Counted from the first letter of the stretch, positions 1 through 8,366 are shown. The stretch is DNA of 34,123 nucleotides from Desulfuromonadales bacterium (GCA_016650295.1 JAENWA010000099.1:1-34123), one strand, 5' to 3'. Program-made: numbers and translations. Notes: generated by a model not told the origin, from the sequence alone.

Positions 1-2
1 CT

Positions 3-434
3 CCGAAACCTCCTCCGGCTCCGCCACCTGCGCCGACGCCGAAGCCGAAGCCTGTGCCTACTCCGGCTCCGACACCGAAGCCGACTCCTGCTCCTACCCC
101 GGCTCCGACACCGAAGCCGACTCCTGCGCCGACGCCTGTGCCTACTCCGGCTCCGACACCGAAGCCGACTCCTGCACCGACCCCGGCTCCGACACCTGCT
201 CCTACGCCCAAGCCGACCCCTGCACCGACCCCGGCTCCTACTCCGGCTCCTACTCCGGCTCCGGCAAAAACCTGGGCTCTGTACAACGCTAACTGTTCAG
301 GCTGCCACGGATCTTCGAAACAAGGTGCGTCAGCATCTTCCATCTCGAGCGCCATCAGCAGCAACAAGGGAGGTATGAGCTTTCTCTCCAGCCTGGGCTC
401 TGCTACGATTTCCGCACTGGCTGCCGGACAGTAA
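3..434 (+). CDS. Proline-rich c-type cytochrome, C-terminal part
   Basis: The reading frame is open to the left window edge, so this is the 3' part of a longer gene. The first ~90 visible codons are a low-complexity Pro/Thr/Ala/Lys tract built on PTPAPTPKP-type units, most likely an extended periplasmic or cell-wall-spanning linker. It is followed by a short domain with a single haem-binding CxxCH motif (CSGCH, bases about 295-309) and a later Met in a GGMSFL context that could be the distal haem ligand. This is a small class I cytochrome c domain ending at the TAA at 432-434. The protein should act outside the inner membrane in electron transfer. The N-terminus, signal peptide and any further haems lie off the window, so the full domain architecture is unknown. 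A terminator follows within 65 bases. Confidence 0.75.
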   Translation, partial: PKPPPAPPPAPTPKPKPVPTPAPTPKPTPAPTPAPTPKPTPAPTPVPTPAPTPKPTPAPTPAPTPAPTPKPTPAPTPAPTPAPTPAPAKTWALYNANCSGCHGSSKQGASASSISSAISSNKGGMSFLSSLGSATISALAAGQ

Positions 435-495
435 CAACCACCCCGGTTTTCGATGAAATCGGTATTTCAGACCTGTTGAAGCCGGGAATGTAACG

Positions 496-531
496 AACCG
501 GGAGAGCTAAACGGCTCTCCCGGTTTTTTTT
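496..531 (+). terminator. Intrinsic terminator of the cytochrome gene
   Basis: A perfect 10-bp GC-rich stem (498-507 with 514-523), extendable by two A-T pairs, has a six-base loop and is followed by a run of T residues. It sits 62 bases after the cytochrome stop codon and points the same way. Confidence 0.9.
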
Positions 532-674
532 GATATGTTGTCCGGATCTCGACAGTCAGGTGATACTCCGGGTGTCGGCCGGGCTTCTATGGAATGCCGG
601 AGCAGAATTGTTTTTTTGTGCCGCTTGTGGGACAATGAATCAGAAAAACAAAAAAATTGATATAGATACATGAT

Positions 675-743
675 ACTACTTAACCATTCGCGAGGGTGGG
701 GCGGAAAGCCTAGGATTTTACGAAGATAGCCGGGATGCCGAAA
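675..743 (+). ncRNA. GEMM-I riboswitch aptamer, cyclic dinucleotide sensing (likely cGAMP-type GEMM-Ib)
   Basis: The segment aligns without gaps to the first helix of the Vibrio Vc2 GEMM-I aptamer (compared from memory). AACCATTCG is followed by a GCGA GNRA tetraloop (690-693), then GGTGGGGCGGAAAGCC, matching the conserved GTGGGACGCAAAGCC block. The 3' half AGCCGGGATGCCGA matches AGCGGGGTTACCGA. With this alignment the Vc2 G21-C46 pair becomes C679-G704, a compensatory change, and A47 is A705. The ligand-contacting base equivalent to Vc2 G20 is A678. G20A is the published hallmark of the 3',3'-cGAMP-responsive GEMM-Ib subclass typical of Geobacter. The base at the Vc2 A18 position is C, so ligand choice is an inference. 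No gene follows on this strand. Confidence 0.82.
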
Positions 744-776
744 TATCTTACCTGATATACGGCATTCCGTTTTTTT
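731..776 (+). terminator. Riboswitch expression platform: terminator overlapping the aptamer 3' half
   Basis: A 10-bp stem pairs 731-740 with 760-769 (one G-T pair), with a further ATATC/GATAT extension, and is followed by seven T residues at 770-776. The 5' arm is the conserved 3' part of the aptamer, so aptamer folding and termination are mutually exclusive. Ligand binding should therefore permit readthrough (an ON switch). The T-run contains two of the three bases of the stop codon of the convergent TolC-like gene. Confidence 0.85.
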
Positions 777-2547
777 ATTTTAAGAGTGGTTCTTCTTTTT
801 CCGGAGCATCTGTCGCGGGTTGTTGTGCTGCAACGCCGGAAGCAGCCGCAAAGGAAGATGTTGGGACTAACGTCATGTTCTGAGTATGATCCTGCAGTGC
901 TGCGGGAGCCACAGGCGGGTTGCCGGATGCGGGAGGGTCTACCAGGAGAGACGGATTCTGCTCTTTGCTTTCAGTCAGTTTATCCGGATGGGAGGTGTCA
1001 ATGTGAATGCCGTGACGATCAAGAAGCAGTCCCGTATCCTTCCAGAGCTTTGTTACAGCGTTTGAAAATGTTTCGATCGCTTCCAGATGCGCATTGTGGG
1101 CCGTATTGCGGTCATTTTCCGCATTCAGGACGTCCTGAATTGTAGCGCTGCCGAGCTGGTTGTTCTTGTGATACTCTTCAAGGCGCTGTTCGGCCAGCAG
1201 TCTCGACCTGTCGGATAACTGCATCTGCAGGCGGGCCGATATGAGCGCCCGCATGTCGGATTCGACATCATTCCGGATCTTCCACGACAACGCCTTGATC
1301 TGGTGCTGGACCTGCTCGGTCTTGATTCTGTTCTTGCGGTACTCATTCACTGCAACTGTATTTCCCAGCGGTACGCTGAATTGCAAACCAACACTCCAGA
1401 ATGTGCCCGGGTTGTTCCCAAGCTGCTGGTAACTTTCGCCGAAGTTGAATCCGGTTCCAGTGAACCCGCCACCGGCGAGGACCGAAAGATCCGGCCACGA
1501 CTGACGACGTGCAATCCGCTCCTGCAGCTGGGACGTTTTCAGACTCAACTGCATCTGCTTCAGGTCGCTGCGATGTTCCAGGGCTGCCTTCGCCGCCTGC
1601 TCGTCCGTTTCAAGTGGTTCGTACCTGGAGGGGGGGTCGCTTGGTATGATCTGGGTCGGCAAGTCCAGCCCGATCAGGTAACGGAGACTTACCTCGTGAT
1701 CCTTGGCGCTGCGGGAAGCCTCGACCAGATCTTTTCGGCGTTGGGCAATGGCAAACTCCGCATTTGCAAGTTCCATCCCCTGAACAGCCCCTGGAGTGGC
1801 CTTTTTCTTAATCTCGTCCAGGAGCTTCTGGGCCGAATTCAAGGCTGATACGCGTGTTTCCTGGGCATGACGCAGCACATAGAGGTGGTTGTAGGTGGTG
1901 ATGACATTGGAAACCGTTTCAATGGTGGATGCGCGAAACCGCTCCAGTGAATCCTGCTGCGTGTTGGCTGCCACGGTGATGTTCATTTCCACGGTTTCCC
2001 GGCCGGCATTCTTCAGCAACGGCAGGGTAACATTGAGGCCAGCTGTCGACTGCCAGTCCTTCGTGGCCGCCACAGAGTTATCGAGACTGAAGAATCCGGT
2101 CTGGGTAGTGGCGCTGATGCTTCCTCCGGTGGGAAGGTTCTGGACCAGACCGATGGATGCATTCGTTGTTTTAGCCGAGAAAAAGGCGTCTCCCGGAACA
2201 GCGGTAACCCCGCCGGAGCCGGAAGCGTTGAAGACCGGGTTATATATTCCCCAGCTTTTGGCAACGTCGGTTTCGGCCATTTTGAAATTGAGGGCCTCGA
2301 TCCGCAGGTCGATATTCCTGTAGACGGCCATTGCGACGGCATTGCCCAGTGAAAGAACGAGTGGTTGAGATTGCTGTACCGTTTCGGCGGTTGCCGGTTG
2401 ACTGCCATCTTGAGCAGAGGGTGCTGCACCGGGTGGCATATCAGTCGGGCCTGTAGCGGCGGTTTCGCCGGCCTGGGCATTCATGATCAGCGAGCAGAAA
2501 AACAGTACCAACAAGTAATCCAATTTTTTTTTGCGGAGAGTGGTCAT
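775..2547 (-). CDS. TolC-family outer-membrane efflux protein
   Basis: 590 residues. The ATG at 2545-2547 is preceded by AAGGAGT at a good distance and begins a basic N-terminus and hydrophobic signal sequence cleaved near NAQA. A longer upstream frame exists but lacks these signals. The body shows the outer-membrane efflux protein pattern: an LSLGNAVAMAVYRN-like start of the periplasmic helices, two repeats of long amphipathic helices, and NTVAVNEYRKNR preceding the second coiled-coil half, matching the trimeric alpha-barrel channel family. A Pro/Ala-rich tail of ~80 residues after the second repeat is unusual. It is the last gene of the AsmA-YdbL-TolC operon and follows the lipoprotein gene by 64 bases. 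No inner-membrane pump or adaptor is encoded beside it, so the substrate is unknown. Its stop codon lies in the T-run of the facing riboswitch terminator. Confidence 0.85.
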   Translation of the reverse strand: MTTLRKKKLDYLLVLFFCSLIMNAQAGETAATGPTDMPPGAAPSAQDGSQPATAETVQQSQPLVLSLGNAVAMAVYRNIDLRIEALNFKMAETDVAKSWGIYNPVFNASGSGGVTAVPGDAFFSAKTTNASIGLVQNLPTGGSISATTQTGFFSLDNSVAATKDWQSTAGLNVTLPLLKNAGRETVEMNITVAANTQQDSLERFRASTIETVSNVITTYNHLYVLRHAQETRVSALNSAQKLLDEIKKKATPGAVQGMELANAEFAIAQRRKDLVEASRSAKDHEVSLRYLIGLDLPTQIIPSDPPSRYEPLETDEQAAKAALEHRSDLKQMQLSLKTSQLQERIARRQSWPDLSVLAGGGFTGTGFNFGESYQQLGNNPGTFWSVGLQFSVPLGNTVAVNEYRKNRIKTEQVQHQIKALSWKIRNDVESDMRALISARLQMQLSDRSRLLAEQRLEEYHKNNQLGSATIQDVLNAENDRNTAHNAHLEAIETFSNAVTKLWKDTGLLLDRHGIHIDTSHPDKLTESKEQNPSLLVDPPASGNPPVAPAALQDHTQNMTLVPTSSFAAASGVAAQQPATDAPEKEEPLLK

Positions 2548-2611
2548 GGGAGACTCCTTGAAATAAATGCTCAGTAATGAATGTAAAGACAGGCTCAACC
2601 CCTCCCTGTTG

Positions 2612-3271
2612 CTACTTTTGCAGCCATCTGCCATTCTGCCCCTGGATCCACCAGCCCGGTTTGGCCGCATCGCGCTTGTTTTCGGCATAGGTGGCAGCGG
2701 CTTTGCCGAGTACCTGATCCTGGGCCGCCTTGCTGTCACTCTGTTTGGTGATCTTTAAGATCGCCCTGGCCATACCGCTCACCACCACCTTGCGGCTCTG
2801 GTTTTCGGCACTGACCAGCGCCTCGTCCTGGGAAGTGACTTTGGATTTTTCCCGAATGCTGACCAGTCCCTGATTGGTCAGGCCGACCGCGCCGCTGTCA
2901 AAAAGGGCTGTCAGGCGCGGCAGTCTCCGGTTCATCTCCTCATAGGCCGTGTTTACTTCCGGCATGCTGGCTACCTCGATCGCCAGTGCGTCACTCTCCG
3001 CATCGGCGGCCCAGGCGCTGGAAACCAGGGAGATGTGCGGGAACCTGATCAGTTGACTCTGCGGTTTTTCCGGCTGCATGGGCGCCGGCTGATCCGGGGC
3101 CGGGGGCGCGCCGGGCGTGGCCGGAGCATTCTTGAGCAGCATGTCATCCAGCGATTTGTAGGCCTCCTTGGCGGCCTTTTCGGGGAAATAGACGTTGATG
3201 GTTATAACGGCACAGGCTGCTAGCAGCCCGCAGCCAATTGCCAGCAGCCACATGATGATCTTTGTTTTCAT
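2612..3271 (-). CDS. YdbL-like DUF1318 lipoprotein
   Basis: 219 residues. The start has GGAGG seven bases upstream. The N-terminus is a lipoprotein signal with lipobox LLAAC, followed at once by AVITINVYFPEKAAKEAYKS, a hallmark of DUF1318 proteins. The C-terminal half (LFDSGAVGLTNQGLV to PGWWIQGQNGRWLQK) is the core DUF1318/YdbL domain, in which small residues and a terminal Trp-Ile/Trp-Leu pattern recur. In E. coli YdbL works with YdbH and the small lipoprotein YnbE in a trans-envelope phospholipid-transfer bridge. Here it lies directly after a YdbH-like giant protein, which supports the same role. No separate YnbE gene is visible. The lipid-anchored NVYFP region might substitute for it, but that is inference. 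Confidence 0.8.
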   Translation of the reverse strand: MKTKIIMWLLAIGCGLLAACAVITINVYFPEKAAKEAYKSLDDMLLKNAPATPGAPPAPDQPAPMQPEKPQSQLIRFPHISLVSSAWAADAESDALAIEVASMPEVNTAYEEMNRRLPRLTALFDSGAVGLTNQGLVSIREKSKVTSQDEALVSAENQSRKVVVSGMARAILKITKQSDSKAAQDQVLGKAAATYAENKRDAAKPGWWIQGQNGRWLQK

Positions 3272-3301
3272 GGATATTCCTCCGTTTTTAAAATCAGGTG
3301 G

Positions 3302-3436
<135 letters not shown>

Positions 3437-3472
3437 ACAAATATACCCCATATTTCCAATAAATAAAGCCTC

Positions 3473-6400
3473 TTATTCCTGCCATTTGAATTCGGTAGAC
3501 GGCGCTGCCCCCTCCGGGCTGCCGCCCTTTTCAGTGGCCGCCTTGCCGCTGTCCGAGGCCTGTTTTATGGACTCGATCAGGTGATCCAGGGCGATCCGGT
3601 TCTGGGTCGGGGCGATCGAGACATTCAGGTCGCGGACGCCGAAGATGTTGGTGTGGACTATGTCCAGGGTGTCGAAGGAGAGATAGCCCTGCTCCAGGAG
3701 CGCGCTGATCTCGGCCCGGTCGTAGGGGAGGCCCGCGCGAAAGAAGACGCCGCTCAGCTTCCTGCCCCCCAGCTTTTGGAGAAACTCCCGGCTGACCTGC
3801 ATCTTTTCCCCTTTGGCCTCGTTGGCCCACAGTTCGGTAAAACCGTTCAGCCCGGAGACGCCGCCCCCTTCGCCCGAGAGGCTGAAAATGCCATTGATCA
3901 GGCCGGAGATATAGCCCTTGATCCCTGGGAAACGGTTGCACAGCTCCGTCAGGCTCAGTCCGCTGATCAGCAGGTCGCCCCGGTAACTGGCCCGCTTTTT
4001 CATGACCAGTGATCCCGTGCCGAGCAGGGTGCCGCCGGAGAACGACGATCTCAGGGACGTGATCTCGGTCAGCCCCTTGGCAGCCTTGACGTGCATGGTC
4101 AGGGTGCCAAGCTCCAGTTTGCCGAGAGCGATTCTGCCGATGCTGACGACCTGTCCTTCCTTCGGTTCGCTGTTCAACTGCTGGTACAGCTGCTTGAAAT
4201 TGTCCCTGGAAAATTCGGCGGTTTTCGACAGGGAGGGCGCTGTTGTACCGGACAGATCCAGGGAAAAGGGGAGGTTGCCGTCCAGGCCGCTGATTACTGT
4301 CGCCTGATCGGCAGATTCCAGACGGATCTTGTGGAACCGGAGGGCACCCTGCAGCAGTTGGTGACCGTCCCGCAGGGCCAGGGTTCCGCTCGCGGCCAGC
4401 GAACCGTCCACCGTGGCCTCCTGCAGAAAGCGCGGCATGAGATTGACAAAGGCATCGATATACGAGTTCAAGGGGGCCTGCGGCATCGCAAAGTTCAAGT
4501 TCCCCTGGCGGGCGTCCGAAAAGGCGTTCTCCAGCACTCCGTCAGCCGTGATGCTTACCGTATCACCGGTGCTGACCCGCGCCGTGCGGATGCTGATCTT
4601 TTGTCCGGCGATATCGCCGGACAGGCTGACAGCGGCCCGGGAGATCAGGGCCTTGCCGTTGCTGGCTGCGGAAACACCCTTCCCGGTCGCTTCAACCCTG
4701 GCATTGAGGCCGCTGGCTGCGGAATAGCGCCCGGTTATCGAACCGTCCAGCAGTCCCTCGCTGACGGTGGCCGCGCTTTTCGGCGGCAGCAGTCCGGCGC
4801 TGCCTGACAGGTCGGCCCCCTTGATGGTCAGCCCAAAGGTTGCACCCGCTGCCGTTGCAAACGGGTTAAAGGCCGCATTGCCCGTCAGCACGCCTCCCAG
4901 AAGCGTTCCACCGACAGTGGCCCGTGCGCCGGATCGGCTGAAGGCCAGCCGTGCCAGCGGTGCGGCCAGAGGTTTGCCCTGCCAGGTCAGTTGCCCGCCC
5001 CCAAGCTCAGCCGTCCCCTCCAGCCAGCTTGATTTCGCGTCCCTGGCCAGATACCCGGCCAGACGGCCGGAGATGCCCCGGGCGGTTGCTGCCTTATTAT
5101 TCAGATCAACACCGCTGATCTCGATGGCCAGCGGATAATAGATGGCTTCCTTACGCTTCTCCACGGCCGGGACAGCCGCAGTCAGGCGGGCCAGGTTGAT
5201 CGTGCTGCCGTCCCAGGTGAGTGTGCTGTTCTCCAGCGTCAGCAGGTTGTTGGCCAGGCGCCAGGTCAGGCGGGCCTGACCGCTCTTGCCGCTTGCGGTC
5301 AACTCTTTCAGCTCGCTGTTGCCCGTGACGGTCAACTGCTCTGCCTTGCGCGAGATGCGGGCCGCGGCAGTCCCCTGCTTCAGGGATAGCCTGTCCTGTC
5401 CCCGGCTGCCATGCACTCCGGAGACCTTCAGATCGACTGCTGCGTTGAAGTCCTGCGGACGTGTGCCTGCGGCTTGCAGAGATGCAGAGCCTTTGCCGGA
5501 ATTGAACTGCAGGCCGGAGGGCTTGAGTAATGGATTGAGGGTGGCCAGATCGCCGGAAAAACTCTTTAGGGAGGCGCTGAAGGGCTCGGCGGCAGCAGCG
5601 TCGTAACCCGCCCGGCCATCCAGCCGGAGGCCCATGAAGCGGGCCTGCAGCGGGTTGAGGGTGGCTTTTTGCAGTTTCAGTCGTGGCGACAGGGCCAGCT
5701 CAAAGGGGGCCCGGATCGATTCCAGGGCTGCCTTCGTCCTGCTGCCACAATCGGACAGATCCCCCCTGACCGCTACCCCGGCTGCCTGTTTCGCAACACT
5801 GACCGTGCTGCAGAGACCGCTGATCCAGAGACGTCCGTCCTGTGTCAGTGAGAATCCCCGCAGGCGTGCAGCGCCGGTGATCGCGGTTATGCCCTGGTCG
5901 GCGGACCCGGTCAGATGCAGTGCCGTACCGCCCAGTGTGCCCGAAAACGCCGTCTGCCTGCCCTTTTCGGCCGGCAGAAGCGCGGCCAGCGGCTGCAGGT
6001 CCAGATCGTCCAACTTTGCATTCAGCTCAAAGCTGCGTTCTTTCTTCAGCCCGTTGACCGTAGCGCTGCCGTGCAGATGCAGGAGTTTGCCGACAATCAG
6101 ATCAAGATCCTCCAGACGGGCCTGATCGCTTGCCTGATGGTAGCTGCCGTTAAAGATCAGCTTGCCCGACAGGGGCGCCATGCGCTGGGCAGCCGCAATC
6201 CGGCTGAAGCCCAGCTCTCCGTGTGCCGACAGCTGTCCCTTATGCAGGGTGGCCGTCAGCAGAAGGTCGCCCTGGGCCTGCCGTAGATACTCGCCATTAT
6301 TCAGTTTCAGCAGCCCTGTCAACGGGGCCAGTGCCAGCGACGGCGCCCGCAGGGCAAGATCGAACCCCGCATCGCTGCCGGCCCGCCCGGTTCCGTTCAG

Positions 6401-7006
6401 GGTATAGCGGTTCTTGGCGTCATCGGCGAAGGTCAGGTCGATGCGGGAATTCTGGATACCCCTGGTCGCCAGGTCACGGACGCTGAAGGAGATATCCCGG
6501 ACAGCCAGGCCGTTGACCTTGACTGAACTGTTCCTGATGGACAAGTGCCGGACCAGGGTCTCCCCGGCAGAAGGTTTGTCGAAGAGTTGGCTGATCCCCG
6601 AAAAGTTCCAGACGCCGGCGCTGTTCTTGCGCAGGTCGATCCGCACCCCTTCCAGCTCGATCAGGCTAAAGTCGCGGCTGCCGAACATCAGCCGGCTCCA
6701 GTGCGGCGCTATGGCGATGGACTCGGCTGTCAGCAGGCTGTTGCCCGAAAAACCGGGCGAATCGGCGATGGTCAGACCCTTGAGATAGAGTGTTGAGCCG
6801 GAGGTGTGCAGAGAGTGCACCGTTACCGGCTGGTGCAGGTAGTCGGTCAGCAGATTGGAGAGCTGGCTGGCGGAGTAGGGGCTGATCAGGTAGATTTTCA
6901 GTGAAACGGCCAGCAGGGCGAAGGTCAGCAGGGCAATCCCAACGCAGTAAAAAAGTATCTTTCTGAAAGATTTGTTCGTTGTTTTTTGCCGTATGGTGTC
7001 ACTCAT
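3473..7006 (-). CDS. AsmA/YdbH-like giant inner-membrane-anchored envelope protein
   Basis: 1177 residues with one N-terminal membrane anchor (residues about 18-40) and a long periplasmic part made of repetitive beta-strand units. The region after the anchor (LTDYLHQPVTVHSLHTSGSTLYLKGL) is the classic AsmA/TamB-type opening. Residues ~960-1140 resemble the C-terminal DUF-type end of YdbH-like proteins (LALGKLELGTLTMHVKA, FRAGLPYDRAEISALL). Proteins of this class form hydrophobic grooves carrying phospholipid between inner and outer membranes. Co-transcription with a YdbL-like lipoprotein points to the YdbH branch, and the following TolC-like gene is an addition to that arrangement. The start ATG is preceded by AGGGA with a 10-base gap. 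A sigma70-like promoter lies just upstream. The exact subfamily (YdbH, YhdP or generic AsmA-like) is not certain by eye. Confidence 0.75.
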   Translation of the reverse strand: MSDTIRQKTTNKSFRKILFYCVGIALLTFALLAVSLKIYLISPYSASQLSNLLTDYLHQPVTVHSLHTSGSTLYLKGLTIADSPGFSGNSLLTAESIAIAPHWSRLMFGSRDFSLIELEGVRIDLRKNSAGVWNFSGISQLFDKPSAGETLVRHLSIRNSSVKVNGLAVRDISFSVRDLATRGIQNSRIDLTFADDAKNRYTLNGTGRAGSDAGFDLALRAPSLALAPLTGLLKLNNGEYLRQAQGDLLLTATLHKGQLSAHGELGFSRIAAAQRMAPLSGKLIFNGSYHQASDQARLEDLDLIVGKLLHLHGSATVNGLKKERSFELNAKLDDLDLQPLAALLPAEKGRQTAFSGTLGGTALHLTGSADQGITAITGAARLRGFSLTQDGRLWISGLCSTVSVAKQAAGVAVRGDLSDCGSRTKAALESIRAPFELALSPRLKLQKATLNPLQARFMGLRLDGRAGYDAAAAEPFSASLKSFSGDLATLNPLLKPSGLQFNSGKGSASLQAAGTRPQDFNAAVDLKVSGVHGSRGQDRLSLKQGTAAARISRKAEQLTVTGNSELKELTASGKSGQARLTWRLANNLLTLENSTLTWDGSTINLARLTAAVPAVEKRKEAIYYPLAIEISGVDLNNKAATARGISGRLAGYLARDAKSSWLEGTAELGGGQLTWQGKPLAAPLARLAFSRSGARATVGGTLLGGVLTGNAAFNPFATAAGATFGLTIKGADLSGSAGLLPPKSAATVSEGLLDGSITGRYSAASGLNARVEATGKGVSAASNGKALISRAAVSLSGDIAGQKISIRTARVSTGDTVSITADGVLENAFSDARQGNLNFAMPQAPLNSYIDAFVNLMPRFLQEATVDGSLAASGTLALRDGHQLLQGALRFHKIRLESADQATVISGLDGNLPFSLDLSGTTAPSLSKTAEFSRDNFKQLYQQLNSEPKEGQVVSIGRIALGKLELGTLTMHVKAAKGLTEITSLRSSFSGGTLLGTGSLVMKKRASYRGDLLISGLSLTELCNRFPGIKGYISGLINGIFSLSGEGGGVSGLNGFTELWANEAKGEKMQVSREFLQKLGGRKLSGVFFRAGLPYDRAEISALLEQGYLSFDTLDIVHTNIFGVRDLNVSIAPTQNRIALDHLIESIKQASDSGKAATEKGGSPEGAAPSTEFKWQE

Positions 7007-7029
7007 GGGCGTAGTTCCCTCATGGAGAA

Positions 7030-7058
7030 ACTGTAACCCGAAAGCAGCGTTTTGACAA
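7030..7058 (-). promoter_or_regulatory. Sigma70-like promoter for the AsmA-YdbL-TolC operon
   Basis: On the minus strand TTGTCA (7053-7058, 5/6 of consensus) and TACAGT (7030-7035, 4/6) are separated by exactly 17 bases. Transcription would begin about 15-20 bases before the start codon at 7006, leaving a short leader with the ribosome site. Confidence 0.45.
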
Positions 7059-7125
7059 GCGGAGCAGATGTTTCGGCAATGTCACCACATGATCCCGCCA
7101 TGCGGCTGTACGGTCCGGAAATATG

Positions 7126-7154
7126 TTTAACTAATAGCAATATATTGATAAAAT
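7126..7154 (+). promoter_or_regulatory. Candidate promoter of the broken exported-protein gene
   Basis: TTTAAC (7126-7131) and TAAAAT (7149-7154, 5/6 of the -10 consensus) are spaced by 17 bases in an AT-rich patch, just ahead of the AAAGGGG ribosome site of the gene starting at 7178. The -35 match is weak. Confidence 0.35.
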
Positions 7155-7177
7155 AATATGAGAAAGGGGTGTTGATC

Positions 7178-7630
7178 ATGGTACGCAGGATGATAATTCT
7201 TATCGCTCTAATCGTCACGACATGTGGATTTGCCTCGACGTCCGACCTGATGCGCCAGCAGTTGAAAACCCTTCCGTAGCATTACTCGAATTTTGATGTG
7301 AATATGGCGTGGGATGTAAAAAACATCGACGGCAATACCGTTATTGACGGTGTCATCCAGAATATCCGGTATTCAACGATGGAAGATATCGAAGTGTGGG
7401 TTGCGCTACTGGATGCCAAGGGCAAGACGCTTTGGCGGTCAGTTGACTTTGTCATACCACGGCAGATGGATATGAATGATACCAGCACCTTCAGTGTGAA
7501 GCTGAAGAGTGCCGCCACGCATGGCGCCAAACTGGTGTTCACCTATAAGTACAGTGGGTTTGAAGGGGGAGGACACGACAATGGTGGCGGGGTAAACTGG
7601 ACACAATCGTTTGAGTCGAAAATTCCTTGA
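7178..7630 (+). pseudogene. Exported small protein interrupted by an in-frame TAG
   Basis: An ATG at 7178 with AAAGGGG eight bases upstream opens a clear signal peptide (MVRRMIILIALIVTTCGFAS). The frame runs 33 codons to a TAG at 7277-7279. The same frame then continues without interruption for 116 codons (HYSNFDVNMAWDVKN onward) to TGA at 7628. The second part has alternating hydrophobic strands (GVIQNIRYSTMEDIEVWVAL, TLWRSVDFVIP, STFSVKLKS), which looks like a small beta-sandwich of the FxLYD/DUF3426-like type. No good ribosome site precedes the internal ATG at 7304 or GTG at 7298. The simplest reading is one ~150-residue periplasmic protein inactivated by one nonsense mutation. Amber recoding or a sequencing error are alternatives. 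The function is not recognised. Confidence 0.7.
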
Positions 7631-7640
7631 TTGCCTGAAC

Positions 7641-7673
7641 CTCCGAGGTTTCAGAAACCTCGGAGATTTGTTT
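7641..7673 (+). terminator. Intrinsic terminator after the broken exported-protein gene
   Basis: A perfect 11-bp stem (7641-7651 with 7655-7665) with a three-base loop is followed by ATTTGTTT. It starts 10 bases past the TGA of the upstream gene. Confidence 0.75.
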
Positions 7674-7704
7674 GATGCCAACTTGATTGCAACTCGGAAT
7701 AAGA

Positions 7705-7983
7705 CTAGCAATCAAGGCGGTTATGGACAATTTCGTACGCCTCCCTGCGATGGCAAATCGCATATACGAACACCTCACTCCCCTGAATTCCGAATACAAC
7801 CCGGTAGTCGCCCACCCGCAGTTTCCAGTATCCATTCAGCGTGGCGCGGAGCGGTTTTCCATACAGAGCGGGTTCGCTCGCCAACCGCTCCTTCAGGACA
7901 GTTTTAATCCTGTCCTTCATGGTTCCGGAGAGTCGCGATACATCGTGTGCCACTTCCGGGTGAAAGAGGATGGTGTAGCTCAT
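7705..7983 (-). CDS. RelE/ParE-family toxin
   Basis: 92 residues, the usual length for the family. The sequence SYTILFHPEVAHDVSRL, then a helix-rich middle, then GYWKLRVGDYRVVFGIQGSEVFVYAICHRREAYE, matches the RelE/ParE fold, including the WKLRVGDYRV strand and the C-terminal basic HRRE segment used by ribosome-dependent RelE-type RNases. Its ATG overlaps the antitoxin stop by four bases (ATGA), so the two genes are translationally coupled in antitoxin-toxin order. It should cleave mRNA (RelE-like) or poison gyrase (ParE-like). The sequence alone does not decide between them. Confidence 0.85.
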   Translation of the reverse strand: MSYTILFHPEVAHDVSRLSGTMKDRIKTVLKERLASEPALYGKPLRATLNGYWKLRVGDYRVVFGIQGSEVFVYAICHRREAYEIVHNRLDC

Positions 7984-8210
7984 TCACCAAAAACCTGATC
8001 CAGGGAGAGAGCCGTTGTGCGGTCAAAGGTTTCTGCACGTGAATCGGCCAAGGCAGTCAGCGCACGATCCTCGCGCAGTTCCAGCGCCTCCTTGATGAGG
8101 TCGTGGGCCACGGAAGAAAGAGAAGCTCCCTCCGACGCGGCGATGCTGCTTAATTCAAAGTACAATGGCTGTTCGCAGACCACATTGATGCGGGGATTTT
8201 TAGTCGGCAT
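7980..8210 (-). CDS. Ribbon-helix-helix-type antitoxin of the RelE/ParE pair
   Basis: 76 residues. The ATG at 8208-8210 has GAGGTGA five bases upstream; an earlier in-frame start has none. The N-terminal strand NPRINVVCEQPLYFELSSIAASEGASLSSVAHDLIKEAL has the pattern of a ribbon-helix-helix DNA-binding domain (strand, helix, turn, helix). The acidic C-terminal tail (RAETFDRTTALSLDQVFGE) is the likely toxin-wrapping segment. The protein should neutralise the adjacent toxin and repress its own promoter. Confidence 0.8.
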   Translation of the reverse strand: MPTKNPRINVVCEQPLYFELSSIAASEGASLSSVAHDLIKEALELREDRALTALADSRAETFDRTTALSLDQVFGE

Positions 8211-8278
8211 GATGTCACCTCTGCATAGAGTGTCGCATAAGTGAGGCACTTGGTCAATGCTGAAGAAACAGTAAGTAA

Positions 8279-8360
8279 GTAGGTTGGGGTAAACAGGTTC
8301 ATCGTGAACCCCAACATTGCACCGTTGGGGTTCACGGAAAGGCTGTTCACCCCAACCTAC
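8279..8360. repeat. Nested palindromic repeat (REP-like)
   Basis: Outer arms of 18 bases (8279-8296 and 8343-8360) are reverse complements with one mismatch. Inside them a second perfect 13-bp stem (8303-8315 with 8324-8336) forms around an 8-base loop. Both arms share the TTGGGGTT core, so the unit is internally repetitive. It lies between the two toxin-antitoxin pairs, has no T-run, and resembles mobile REP/MITE-like intergenic elements more than a terminator. Confidence 0.85.
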
Positions 8361-8366
8361 AAGCTA

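Noticed and set aside
3531-6796. Many 60-240-codon frames overlapping the AsmA-like gene on both strands
   Set aside because: All lie within a single 1177-codon gene with coherent repeats. None has a domain.
7003-7218. 71-codon minus-strand frame ahead of the AsmA-like gene
   Set aside because: It covers the divergent promoters and the antisense of a signal peptide and has no ribosome site.
7277-7279. Pyrrolysine or other recoding at TAG
   Set aside because: There is no supporting element or pyl gene in the window. A simple nonsense mutation explains it.
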